A stretch of 64,000 nt of DNA from Streptosporangium becharense. Its GTDB lineage: Bacteria; Actinomycetota; Actinomycetes; Streptosporangiales; Streptosporangiaceae. This document shows, piece by piece, positions 18,057 through 26,066 of the stretch. The notes beneath the pieces are model-generated. The model saw only the letters and a program-made list of their open reading frames with translations. It did not search any database and was not told the DNA's origin. The position numbers and the translations under genes were made by a program. The stretch is from the NCBI RefSeq assembly GCF_014204985.1, contig NZ_JACHMP010000001.1, positions 6,882,001-6,946,000 on the forward strand, in the 5' to 3' direction. How positions within the stretch are numbered: position 1 is the stretch's first letter; every line of letters starts with the position of its first letter.

Positions 18057-18830
18057 TCACCCCTCTGCGGGCAGTGGCTGGACCCCGGTGTACAGGCGGG
18101 CGACGACGTCCTCGATGGAGTCCTCCTCGGGGGCGGTGGCGCGCAGTTCGTCGAGGGTGCCGTCGAAGGCGAGGCTGCCGTGGTCGATGAGCATGACCCG
18201 GCGGCAGAGTTTCTCGATGTCGCCGAGGTCGTGGGTGGTCAGCAGGACGGTGGTGCCGTGCTCGGCGTTGAGGCGGCGCAGGAAGTCGCGCATGGCGGCC
18301 TTGCTGACCACGTCCAGGCCGATGGTCGGCTCGTCCAGCACCAGGACGGCCGGGTCGTGCAGCAGGGCGGCGGTGACGTCGCCCCGCATGCGCTGACCGA
18401 GGCTGAGCTGGCGGACCGGGGTGGTCAGGAAGTCGGAGAGGCCGAGCAGGTCTGTCAGCTCGGCCAGCCGACGCCGGAAATCCTTTTGATCTACTTTGTA
18501 CAGGTGTCGGACCAGTTCGAAACTGTCCCGCAGCGGGAGATCCCACCACAGGGTGGTGCGCTGGCCGAAGACCACCCCGATCCTGCGGGCCAACTCCACG
18601 CGGCGGTGTGTCGGGTCGAGCCCGGCCACCCGCAGGTTTCCCGAGGTCGGCGCCAGGATGCCGGTGATCATCTTGATGGTGGTCGACTTGCCCGCGCCGT
18701 TGGGGCCCAGGTAGCCGACGAACTCCCCGGCGTGCACGGTGAACGACAAGTCCCGTACGGCGTGCACGGTCTTCGCGGTCCTGCGACGGCCCACGGTGAA
18801 GGAGCGGCCGACCCGGTCGAGTTCGATCAT
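18057..18830 (-). CDS. ABC-2 type exporter ATP-binding protein
   Basis: ATPase of 257 residues. Walker A is GYLGPNGAGKSTTIKM, the signature LSLGQRMRGDVTAALL, Walker B VLVLDEPTIGLD, and the H-loop LLTTHDLGDIEKL. The altered signature (LSLGQ) and overall style match the ATPases paired with the two-permease COG3694/COG4587 systems of actinomycetes. It lies 3 bp after the first permease gene and is the last cistron of a three-gene minus-strand operon. Substrate unknown; relatives are often placed near antibiotic or stress loci. Confidence 0.92.
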   Translation of the reverse strand: MIELDRVGRSFTVGRRRTAKTVHAVRDLSFTVHAGEFVGYLGPNGAGKSTTIKMITGILAPTSGNLRVAGLDPTHRRVELARRIGVVFGQRTTLWWDLPLRDSFELVRHLYKVDQKDFRRRLAELTDLLGLSDFLTTPVRQLSLGQRMRGDVTAALLHDPAVLVLDEPTIGLDVVSKAAMRDFLRRLNAEHGTTVLLTTHDLGDIEKLCRRVMLIDHGSLAFDGTLDELRATAPEEDSIEDVVARLYTGVQPLPAEG

Positions 18831-18833
18831 TTT

Positions 18834-19622
18834 TCAGCTCCCCGTCGAGCGGTAGCGGCGGACACCCGTCCGCCAGGCGAGGGCGGCGACGGCGGCGATG
18901 GCGACCGCAGCCAGAGGTGAGGCGAACCTGAGCCAGTGGGGCAGGCCGAAAGGGTCCTCGCGATCCAGGACGAACAGCGCGGGCTGCCAGTTCACGAACG
19001 CCAGCGGCACCACGAAGGTCACGCCTCGGACGAGTTCGGCACCGTAGACGCTCAGCGGGTACTGCGTCAGAGCGCTGCCACCGTAGGTGAAGGCGTTGGC
19101 CACCTCGGGGGCGTCGGTGAGCAGGAACTGCAGGGCACCGCCGAGGGTGAAGATCGAGGTGAAGATGACGATCCCGCACAGGATCATCAACGGGATCATC
19201 CAGGCCCTGCTCCAGGGGACGTCGAGCTGGGGCAGGGCGATGGCGAGTACCACGATCGCCTGGGTGACGCGGCCCAGACGTTGCACGCCGAAGCGGTCGA
19301 CGGCCATCTGGACGAACGCGCCGGCCGGGCGGATCAGCATGGTGTCGAACCCGCCGGTCCTGATCTGCTCACTGAGCCGCGTGACGTTGCCGAAGAGCAT
19401 GTCGGAGACGGCGAAGGCCAGTTCCGTGGTGCCGTACAGGAACATCACCTCGGCCAGCCCGAACCCGGCGAGCGTCTCGGTGTGCTGGAAGATCAGCAGG
19501 ATCGCCGTCACGTCCAGGACGTTCACCGCGAGGGAGCCCAGGATCATCATGGCGAACTGCGCGCGGTACTGCGCGGACGCCCGCAGCCACGTCCAGGCCA
19601 GCAGCAGGTAGGTCCTCACCAC
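18834..19622 (-). CDS. ABC-2 type permease, COG3694-like
   Basis: Membrane protein of 262 residues with about six hydrophobic segments. Typical family text includes the N-terminal LAWTWLRASAQYRAQF, the loop SEQIRTGGFDTMLIRPAG, and the late QYPLSVYGAELVRGVTFVVP followed by PLAFVNWQPALF. It pairs with the following ATPase and the preceding second permease to form a heterodimeric exporter. The start ATG lies 40 bp after the upstream permease stop. Confidence 0.9.
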   Translation of the reverse strand: MVRTYLLLAWTWLRASAQYRAQFAMMILGSLAVNVLDVTAILLIFQHTETLAGFGLAEVMFLYGTTELAFAVSDMLFGNVTRLSEQIRTGGFDTMLIRPAGAFVQMAVDRFGVQRLGRVTQAIVVLAIALPQLDVPWSRAWMIPLMILCGIVIFTSIFTLGGALQFLLTDAPEVANAFTYGGSALTQYPLSVYGAELVRGVTFVVPLAFVNWQPALFVLDREDPFGLPHWLRFASPLAAVAIAAVAALAWRTGVRRYRSTGS

Positions 19623-19661
19623 GGGCGACCGCCTCCGGTCCGTCGCGCGGCGGTCGTGTGG

Positions 19662-20459
19662 TCAGCCACCCTGGATCACGACCTTCCGGCGGGCGGCGCG
19701 GGTGGCCAGCGCACCCAGCAGCAGCAGCGCCGCCGCCCAGGCCGCTTGGAAGCCGAGCGCTTCGAGGCCGTCGCGCTTGCCGAGGTAGACGTCGGCGGGC
19801 ACCTGGACCATCGCGGACCAGGGCAGGGCGTCGGCCAGGACGCCGAACCAGCCGGGGAAGAGGTTCAGCGGCAGGGTGATGCCGCTGAAGAAGAGTGTCA
19901 GGATCAGGGAGAGGGCCTGCACGCCCCGGTCGTCGATCACCCAGCAGGCCGACAGCGCCACCAGATAGCGCCAGCCGAAGCTGACGACCACCGCGAGGAC
20001 GAAACTGGCCGCGAAGAACAGCCAGGCCGCGGGGGTCGGCGGGGTGACGATGCCGAACAGCGCGGCGCCGAGGGCCATCGGCGGCAGGCTGCGCAGCAGG
20101 AAGAGGTAGGCGGCCCGGCCAAGGTCGTCGGCCAGGCTCCACATCTGCAGGGACGCCGGGCGGACCAGGTCGACGGCGACGTCGCCGCTGCGGACGCGGC
20201 CGGACAGCTCCATGGTGCCGAAGACCTGCATGGGACCGATGCACGCCTGACTGAGGAAGCAGAAGGTCACGGCGTCGACGACGTCGTATCCGGCGAGGCC
20301 GGGGCGGGCCTGCCAGAGGGCGATCAGGATGTAGGCGCGCAGGATCCCGAAGACGGTGTTGGTGAACGCTCCGGCGAGGGCGGCGGCACGGTAGGAGGAA
20401 TGCCGGCGGAAGCCGTACCGGGCGATACGCAGGTAGAGCGGGAAGAAGACTGCCTCCAG
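19662..20459 (-). CDS. ABC-2 type permease, COG4587-like, probable CTG start
   Basis: Second permease of the exporter. The nearest conventional start (GTG at 20270) gives only 202 residues and removes the first membrane segment. The same frame is open back to a TGA at 20466-20468. Those extra residues are clear family sequence (FPLYLRIARYGFRRHSSYRA, then AGAFTNTVFGILRAY). No ATG, GTG or TTG lies in that stretch. The first candidate is a CTG at 20459, giving 265 residues, the normal length. An AGGAGG lies upstream at a long spacing. Alternatives are a frameshift or sequencing error near 20460, since another frame has an ATG at 20526. Confidence 0.75.
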   Translation of the reverse strand: MEAVFFPLYLRIARYGFRRHSSYRAAALAGAFTNTVFGILRAYILIALWQARPGLAGYDVVDAVTFCFLSQACIGPMQVFGTMELSGRVRSGDVAVDLVRPASLQMWSLADDLGRAAYLFLLRSLPPMALGAALFGIVTPPTPAAWLFFAASFVLAVVVSFGWRYLVALSACWVIDDRGVQALSLILTLFFSGITLPLNLFPGWFGVLADALPWSAMVQVPADVYLGKRDGLEALGFQAAWAAALLLLGALATRAARRKVVIQGG

Positions 20460-20780
20460 AGCCGGTCAGGACAACCCTCCTATATTCCTCGTGGTCCTCC
20501 GGCCGGGCAACGAGTTTTCCGGTCACCGGTTCCCGGCCGGTCCGGCCTGGTCGCTCCGGTCTGGTCGGGGTGGTCGGATCCGCTCCGGATCGCTCTGGTC
20601 CGGTCCGGGCTGCGGAAGGGGCGGGCGTGACTCCTGGTTTCCGGGGAAGCGGGGGCTGGAGTGTTCGGCCATGACGAAGGAGTGGATGGGGCGGTGAGGT
20701 ACGTATCTGTCATTCTCCCGACACATCCCCTCGCCGATAGAAGGATGTTCTGCGGGGAATGCTCCCCGGTGGAGGTGCGC
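20460..20780. other. Divergent promoter region of exporter and esterase genes
   Basis: About 320 bp between divergent genes. On the plus strand, 20520-20640 is rich in short repeats related to ggtcggatccg and ctccggtctgg. An AGGAGG read on the minus strand lies near 20480 and probably belongs to the permease. No gene is supported. The ATG at 20661, in frame with the esterase, would add 40 non-homologous residues. Confidence 0.45.
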
Positions 20781-21821
20781 ATGCACGACGAGCTCGACAT
20801 CGACGTCTGTCCCGCCTACCCCTTCAGCTGGCAGGCGGCGGCCCTCAGCATGATCATGCACAGCACCTTCAAACCGATCTCCGGCCTGCTGCTCCGGACC
20901 GGTGCCGGGATCGCCGCGGCCTCCCGGATCGCCACACTGGCCGCGCGGGTCCCGCTTCCCCTGCCCGTCCACGTGACCGTGACGCCGGACGGTGACGGAC
21001 CCTGCCCCAGTGAGTGGGTCCGCGCGGGGGAGGACCTCGACGAGGACAAGGTGCTGCTGTACTTCCACGGCGGCGCCTACTTCGCCTGCTCCCCGGCGAC
21101 CCACCGGCCGATCACCTGGCGGCTGTCCGCCGCGGCCGGGCGGCCGGTGCTGGCCGTCGACTACCGTCAGGGCCCGGTGCACACGCTGGCCGAGTCGCTG
21201 CACGACGCGATCGCCGCCTACGAGGGCCTGTTGGAATGCGGCTACGACCCGGCCGACATCATCGTCGCCGGCGACTCCGCGGGCGGGCATCTCACCCTGG
21301 CGACTCTCCTGGCGCTCCGCGACCGCGGTGTGCCGCTGCCCGCCGCCGCGGTGTGCCTGTCGCCGTGGGCCGACCTCACCGGCACGCCTCGCCGGGTCAA
21401 CCGCCTGCTGGACCCGATGATCCCGGCCGGTCGCGTCGACTGGCTCGCCCGCCGCTGGACGGCCGGGCTCGACCCCCACGACCCGCTGATCTCGCCGGTG
21501 CTCGGCGACTACACCGGCCTGCCGCCGCTGATGGTCGTCACCGGCTCCACCGAGGTCCTCCGGGACGAGGGCCGCCGGGTCGCCGAGCAGGCACGGTCCG
21601 CCGGGGTGCCGGTCACGTATGAGGAGTGGCCCCGGATGCCGCACGTCTTCGCGATCCTGGCGGACGTCGTCCCCGAGGCCCGCCGGGTCTACCCGCACAT
21701 CGCCCGGTTCCTGGCCGCGGCGCAGAACCTGCCGGTCCGTGAGGTGCCGGCCCACGGGACGTCCGCCGCGGCGGCCGGGCAGGAAGCGGGTCTCGCGCGG
21801 CCGGGCTCCGCGGCGGCCTGA
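20781..21821 (+). CDS. Alpha/beta hydrolase of the hormone-sensitive-lipase (HSL) family
   Basis: Carboxylesterase-like protein of 346 residues. The oxyanion-hole motif HGG is in LLYFHGGAYFACSP, the nucleophile in GDSAGGHLTLA, and late acid/His candidates are in GSTEVLRDE and EWPRMPHVF. This is the family IV layout. The ATG at 20781 is preceded by GGAGG at about 5 bp, and the protein from there (MHDELDIDVCPAYPF) has normal length. The last 25 residues are Ala-rich and poorly conserved. It is read away from the exporter operon and the physiological substrate is unknown. Confidence 0.85.
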   Translation: MHDELDIDVCPAYPFSWQAAALSMIMHSTFKPISGLLLRTGAGIAAASRIATLAARVPLPLPVHVTVTPDGDGPCPSEWVRAGEDLDEDKVLLYFHGGAYFACSPATHRPITWRLSAAAGRPVLAVDYRQGPVHTLAESLHDAIAAYEGLLECGYDPADIIVAGDSAGGHLTLATLLALRDRGVPLPAAAVCLSPWADLTGTPRRVNRLLDPMIPAGRVDWLARRWTAGLDPHDPLISPVLGDYTGLPPLMVVTGSTEVLRDEGRRVAEQARSAGVPVTYEEWPRMPHVFAILADVVPEARRVYPHIARFLAAAQNLPVREVPAHGTSAAAAGQEAGLARPGSAAA

Positions 21822-21985
21822 GCCGCCCCGCCCTCCCGGCTGGTTCCGCTTGCGCGGCTGTTCTTTTCCTCTCCGTCATCCCCGGTCGTCGTCCCCCTCC
21901 TGTGGCCGTCCCCTCCGCCCGGCTGCTTCCTCCACTCCGGTCGCAGCCGTCTCTGGGACCTCACCGGGTCCGTGTCGCATCACCC

Positions 21986-22093
21986 ATGCCTTACCTGGAG
22001 GCATCATTCGCCTTACCCGCGATATCTCTTGGCGCAGGTGAGGGGTGAAATCCCCGCGAACCGGTCACAGTGTGCTTGCCGCGGCTCGCACAC
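21986..22093 (+). promoter_or_regulatory. Candidate structured 5' leader of the kinase gene
   Basis: Three hairpins lie in about 110 nt ending 15 bp before the kinase ATG: ATGCCT/AGGCAT (21986-22004), GGGG-TGAAAT-CCCC (22042-22055) and GTGTGC/GCACAC (22070-22093). The middle one superficially recalls the GGTGAAATCC element of cobalamin riboswitches, but the rest of that consensus is missing. It may be an unrelated leader or chance. Confidence 0.3.
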
Positions 22094-22108
22094 GAGAGGT
22101 CCGACGAC

Positions 22109-23080
22109 ATGGCGCCTGGGGGAACCGGTTCCGGGAACGGCATGCCGCCCGGGGTGCGACCGCTGACCGCGGGCGACCCGGCCGCCATCGGAGGCCGTCC
22201 GCTGCTCGGCCGCCTCGGTGCCGGCGGCATGGGTGTGGTCTACCTGGCCGGGCATCCGCGGGGCGGGGTGGCGGCGCTCAAGACGCTCCACCCGGAGCAT
22301 CTCCACGACGCCGTGCTTCGTGCCCGTTTCGCGGAGGAGGTGGAGTTCTCCCGGCGGGTGGTCCCGTTCTGCACGGCCGCGGTGGTGGAGGACGGCGTCG
22401 ACGGCGACCGCCCCTATCTCGTCTCGGAGTATGTTCCCGGGCCCGCGTTGTCGCGGGTGGTCGCCGCCTGGGGCCCGCTCCCCGCGGACCTGACCTACGG
22501 GGTCGCCCTCGGGATGGCCGCCGCACTGGTGGCGGTGCACGAGGCGGGGCTGGTCCACCGCGACCTCAAGCCGGGCAACGTGCTGCTGTCGGACACCGGT
22601 CCCCGGCTGATCGACCTCGGTATCGCCAGGGACGTCACCGGCGTGGACGCGCACACGCGGGCCGGTCAGGTGATGGGCAGTCCCGGCTGGGTCTCGCCGG
22701 AGCGCCTCACCGGCGGGCTCGCACTGCCCGCCTCGGACGTCTTCGCCTGGGGCTGCGTGGTCGCGTACGCGGCGACCGGCCGCCATCCGTTCGGCGGTGG
22801 CGGGCATGACGAGCTGAGCCGGAGGATCCTGCTGGAGCAGCCGTGCCTGGCCTCGGTGCCCGCGCCGCTGCGTCCGGCGGTCGAGGCGTCCGTGGCCAAG
22901 AACCCGGCCGACCGGCCCCGGGCCGCCGACCTGCTCGGCGCGCTGCTGGCCGTGGGCGGCGCGGGTGCCCCGCGGGACCGGCGTGAGGCGGTCGCCGGCG
23001 CGCTGGCGCGGATCTGGGTGCCGGTGCCGCATCCGCCGCGGCCCGGACGGCACCGGCTCGTGCCCGGCGGGCCTGCGTAG
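22109..23080 (+). CDS. Soluble serine/threonine protein kinase (PknB-like)
   Basis: The 323-residue product is almost only a kinase domain. It has the Gly-rich loop LLGRLGAGGMGVVYLA, the ATP lysine in AALKTLHPEH, catalytic loop VHRDLKPGNVLL, DLG in place of DFG (LIDLGIARD), APE-like SPERLTGG and FAWGCVVAYAATGRHPFGG. It lacks a transmembrane segment and any PASTA or sensor domain, so it is cytosolic. I chose the ATG at 22109 (MAPGGTGSGNG); an ATG at 22070 is possible. It is followed by the remnant of an ABC ATPase gene. Targets unknown. Confidence 0.9.
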   Translation: MAPGGTGSGNGMPPGVRPLTAGDPAAIGGRPLLGRLGAGGMGVVYLAGHPRGGVAALKTLHPEHLHDAVLRARFAEEVEFSRRVVPFCTAAVVEDGVDGDRPYLVSEYVPGPALSRVVAAWGPLPADLTYGVALGMAAALVAVHEAGLVHRDLKPGNVLLSDTGPRLIDLGIARDVTGVDAHTRAGQVMGSPGWVSPERLTGGLALPASDVFAWGCVVAYAATGRHPFGGGGHDELSRRILLEQPCLASVPAPLRPAVEASVAKNPADRPRAADLLGALLAVGGAGAPRDRREAVAGALARIWVPVPHPPRPGRHRLVPGGPA

Positions 23081-23211
23081 GTGGACGCAGGGGGCACGGG
23101 GGGCACGGACGGCCAGCCTTCGGCAATGAACGCCGTTTTTAACCGTTTCGCCAGGATTTTTTGGCGCATCGGTTGAGTGAGCGCCGCGAATCGACGCGGA
23201 GGGGGATATCG

Positions 23212-23352
23212 ATGGGCGAGCCTGTGCCCGGGGCGGTGGAGCTGAGCGACGTCAGCGTCCGGGTGGTGGGCCGGACCCCGCTGGGCGATATCGACTGGCG
23301 GGTGGGGTACGGCGAGCACTGGGTGGTGCTCGGCCCGAACGGGGCCGGGAAG
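23212..23352 (+). pseudogene. 5' fragment of a disrupted ABC transporter ATPase gene
   Basis: Starting at an ATG with a strong GGAGGGGG site, the frame encodes a normal ABC ATPase N-terminus: VELSDVSVRVVGRTPLGDID, WRVGYGEHWVVLGPNGAGK. Immediately after the Walker A lysine codon (23350-23352) homology stops, and the frame ends eight codons downstream. The matching 3' part begins at 26067 in the same orientation. The codons from Walker A to Walker B, about 110 residues, are missing from both pieces. The product cannot be functional. Confidence 0.88.
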
Positions 23353-23415
23353 CCCGATGCTGGATTGTGACACTTCTGGGTCTCTGCCATGCGGGCACCC
23401 GCACATCTTTCCCCT

Positions 23416-23573
23416 GGCCTGCTCATCCCGTCTGCCGTCGTCCCGCCCGTAGGGGTGGCGGGTCGGTGCCAGGGCGCCGAAGTGGAGCGCCCTACCGGAC
23501 GACCGACTTTGGTGCCCTGGTGCCGGTCTGCTACGGCTTGTTCCGGGACGACGGCAGACGGGATGAGCAGGCC
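23416..23573 (+). ncRNA. Candidate structured RNA: 158-nt near-continuous hairpin
   Basis: Outer arms 23416-23445 and 23544-23573 are perfect 30-bp inverted repeats. After a small internal loop, 23455-23483 pairs with 23506-23534 as 29 consecutive base pairs. Of these, 21 are Watson-Crick and 8 are G-U on the plus strand, with no A-C mismatch. The apical loop is 22 nt (23484-23505). Transitions kept only as G-U indicate constraint on an RNA read from the plus strand rather than on the DNA. No promoter was identified. A decaying inverted-repeat element is the main alternative. Confidence 0.45.
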
Positions 23574-23912
23574 CTACCTCAGCCACCATCAAACCTGCGC
23601 GCTGCACACTTTGCCCTACCCCGGAGCCGGAATGCCCCCGCCGGAGGCGTCTTCTCTAACCGAGTCTTCCCGCAGTAATGATCAAGACGGATGGTCACTC
23701 TTGCGTAGCGTTCATCTCGATCTCTATAAGAACAATTCGGCAATGCGCTGCGGTCGCCATTGCGTCAAGCATCAAACGAGATCGGACACTTGGCTGCGTC
23801 CGCGCGTCAGCGTTCGGGCTTGCATGCTTGGACGATCGCCGAGTGCAAGCCGCCGGTTGCGGCATGAGTGCGTGTGACCTGGTATTCGCCGACAGTGCTG
23901 ACTACACCGTGA

Positions 23913-25442
23913 TCATGCGGGCCGATCATTGACCGTGGAGCAAGTCACGTTCGCGCTCTCACGCTTGCCGTTCTGGTTCTTGAGCACCCATATTCCCTTT
24001 TCATTGAAGCGGATCCATGCCTCGCCATCGTTAAGTCCCCGTATCCAGCCGGCGGACACACCACCGAATATCCGCACCCCCTTGTCCTTTTCCAGGAACT
24101 TGATGTACCCCTTACCTTCGCCTGCCCCCTGGACCTGGTTGGTGATCACGCTGTTCACGTCGGCCTTGTCAGCAAACACGATTCCCCAGTCCTGTCCGGC
24201 CCCCTTGCGCACGTTCAGGCCTTCCTTGGGGAAGCTGATCCATCCGTCGTCGGTGCTTCTGCCTTGTACCCATTCGGTGTTGATGCCGTTGAGGTCGGCT
24301 TTGTCGGCGTGCACGGTTCCCCATGCTCCGCTTCCTTGGCGGATGTTCAGCCCGTCCTTGGGGAAGGTGATCTTTCCGTCGTCGGTGCTTCTGCCTTGTA
24401 CCCATTCGGTGTTGATGCCGTTGAGGTCGGCTTTGTCGGCGTGCACGGTTCCCCATGCTCCGCTTCCTTGGCGGATGTTCAGCCCGTCCTTGGGGAAGGT
24501 GATCTTTCCGTCGTCGGTGCTTCTGCCCTGCACCCATTCGGTGTTCACACCATTGAGATCAGCCCTGTCGGCCGTCACAGCCCCCTGCCCGCCGGAGTCG
24601 TTGGAGATCTCCACCCCTGCGCCGGTGAAGGTGACGCGCCCCTTGTTCGCCGTCCCCTGGACCCAGGGGGTGTCGATGCCAGTCGTGGCGGTGAGTGTTT
24701 CCAGGACGGGATAGCGCACCTGAACGGTCGTGGTGAGGAAGTGCTGCTTCTGGGTGCTGGGGTCGGTGGCGACCAAGATGTAGGTGGTGGCCCGCTTCGG
24801 GGCGTCGGCCGGCGACCAGGTACGCGTGCCCGGGGTGATGGCCGCCTGCCCGCCGGGGAACCGGATCTCATAGGTGAAGTCGGCGGAGCCCTCCCAGCTC
24901 AGCGTGAGGTCTTCTCCGGCGTCCACCATCGCCTTGTCCGGGCGGAAGTCGCGCGGCGCGGGAATCTCCTTGGGAGCGGTCTTCACCAGCGCCACTGATG
25001 TGTAGCGGGTGTGCTCCCCGTCATCGTCTTCGGTCTTCTCCCTCACCGTCAGCACGGTCGGCCCGGCGGTGGATGCGACGGTGAAGTTCTCCAGCGTCAG
25101 CACCATGTAGTCGCCGAATCTGAAAGAGGCTGTGCCACCGGTCTGGGGAGTGACTTTAAAGACGTTGGTTCCCTGCTGCCGCTCGATATTCACTTCCCGG
25201 GTTCTCTCCTGGGCTCCCCACTGGTTCTCGGTGTACGTGCCCTTCATCTCCGGGATGTTCGGGGTGAGGTCGCCGGCGCCGTCGCCGACGGGTACCTTCA
25301 CCTCGATCGTGGACCAGTCTGTCCTCCTTGCGGTGTTGGTGACGACCAGGTGCACCGTTCCTATGGACTTGGACTGCCTCCCGGCCGCTGACGCCTCCAG
25401 GGGCGCTGGGTCAGTGAGGATGGTGTAGGTCAGCGCGGTCAC
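23913..25442 (-). CDS. Repeat-containing protein with 44-residue WVQG units, unknown function
   Basis: The 509-residue protein is not assigned to a family. Residues 1-260 look like two beta-rich, Ig-like modules, including the segments DLTLSWEGSADFTYEIRFPG and TTYILVATDPSTQKQHF. From about 265 a unit of 44 residues repeats five to six times with the core EWVQGRSTDDGKITFPKDGL and a WG-x-V-x-ADKAD end. This suggests a beta-solenoid or fibre-like C-terminal half. The start is a GTG at 25442 with GGAGGAG 8 bp upstream. There is no signal peptide. Codon use is less G+C-biased than in neighbours. It lies inside the foreign segment. A receptor-binding or structural role is speculation. Confidence 0.7.
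   Translation of the reverse strand: MTALTYTILTDPAPLEASAAGRQSKSIGTVHLVVTNTARRTDWSTIEVKVPVGDGAGDLTPNIPEMKGTYTENQWGAQERTREVNIERQQGTNVFKVTPQTGGTASFRFGDYMVLTLENFTVASTAGPTVLTVREKTEDDDGEHTRYTSVALVKTAPKEIPAPRDFRPDKAMVDAGEDLTLSWEGSADFTYEIRFPGGQAAITPGTRTWSPADAPKRATTYILVATDPSTQKQHFLTTTVQVRYPVLETLTATTGIDTPWVQGTANKGRVTFTGAGVEISNDSGGQGAVTADRADLNGVNTEWVQGRSTDDGKITFPKDGLNIRQGSGAWGTVHADKADLNGINTEWVQGRSTDDGKITFPKDGLNIRQGSGAWGTVHADKADLNGINTEWVQGRSTDDGWISFPKEGLNVRKGAGQDWGIVFADKADVNSVITNQVQGAGEGKGYIKFLEKDKGVRIFGGVSAGWIRGLNDGEAWIRFNEKGIWVLKNQNGKRESANVTCSTVNDRPA
24129..24656. repeat. 132-bp in-frame tandem repeats within the repeat-protein gene
   Basis: Four consecutive 132-bp units encode the 44-residue repeats. 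The two central units, 24261-24392 and 24393-24524, are almost identical at the DNA level, while the flanking ones (24129-24260, 24525-24656) are diverged. The near-identity suggests recent duplication or gene conversion, so copy number may vary between strains and the region is prone to assembly collapse. Confidence 0.85.
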
Positions 25443-26066
25443 GGTCGCGACTCCTCCTTTGAGGACGGTGCAGGCTGTTGGCCTGCCAGTACGAGAGGAC
25501 TGGGCCGGGGAAGGACAGGTGGCGACATGGGGGGACGCGTCCGGGCCCCGCCGCCTGCGGATGCGCCGCAGAAGATCACTCCTAGATCCAAACGCCAGTT
25601 TTGGAGCGTGACAAGAGCATTCAAGGAGGTGGTGGCAGCAGTGCAGATCAGAGGCTTTACGGATACCCTTATATTGCGTTTCAGTCGCTTTGAATATCTA
25701 TAGGCCGGTTTGTGGGCGGTCCTTATTTCCGATTAAGGATGTGCCTAGTAAATGCTTAATTTGAGAGGCTTTGCGGAGCTTTCGGCCGTTGGTCGGGTAC
25801 AAGTTATCCGGAACGGCGAAAGGGGTCATTGTTGATTTTGCAGGGTCCGATCCCTGTTTCTCATCATCTGGTGTTACCCCACGACTGCTATGTCGTGGGT
25901 GAAGTATCCCAAGTCCTCGATTTCGAGGCGAGTATCAAGGAAAGCCGGTTTCGGCTCGCGACAAGGCGACAGGCGAGTTGATGTGGGCGGTCCCCGTGAT
26001 GGACGGTGACCCTTCCCTCGTAGCCGCCACGAAGTCGATCACCGTTAAGGTGATCTCTCCTGTTGA
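25443..26066. other. Gene-poor, A+T-richer right end of the insert with a hairpin series
   Basis: About 620 bp with no supported gene. Four dyads occur near the right edge: CCCACGAC-N6-GTCGTGGG (25878-25899), CCTCGA-TT-TCGAGG (25915-25928), AGCCG-GTTT-CGGCT (25943-25956) and GATCACC-GTTAA-GGTGATC (26037-26055). The last ends 11 bp before the junction with the ATPase fragment. Subterminal hairpins are known for IS200/IS605- and IS91-type elements, but no such transposase is present. Confidence 0.5.

Larger units (their letters stand above)
23353..26066. mobile_element. Foreign 2.7-kb segment replacing the middle of an ABC ATPase gene
   Basis: The limits are set by where ATPase homology stops (after codon 23350-23352) and resumes (gac at 26067). 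The segment is visibly less G+C-rich than its surroundings, especially 23670-23960 and 25590-26060. It carries a long hairpin at its left end, a repeat-protein gene on the minus strand, and several hairpins at its right end. The ends are not inverted repeats of each other and I see no target duplication or transposase. About 340 bp of the host gene was lost. It may be the remnant of an integrated element, a non-autonomous element or a recombination product. The mobile label is inference. Confidence 0.6.

Noticed and set aside
22031-22080. Cobalamin riboswitch before the kinase gene
   Set aside because: Only the GGTGAAATCC-like core is present. The downstream GCCACTG element and other conserved parts are missing, so I list it only as an unassigned leader.
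23416-23573. Inverted repeat as the two ends of a small insertion sequence or MITE
   Set aside because: The arms are only about 100 bp apart with an inner stem continuing almost to the loop, no target duplication is visible, and the one-sided G-U pattern fits an RNA better. Not fully excluded.
23678-23932. 84-codon plus-strand ORF in the insert
   Set aside because: No ribosome site, no recognisable sequence, and it overlaps the 3' end of the repeat-protein gene on the other strand.
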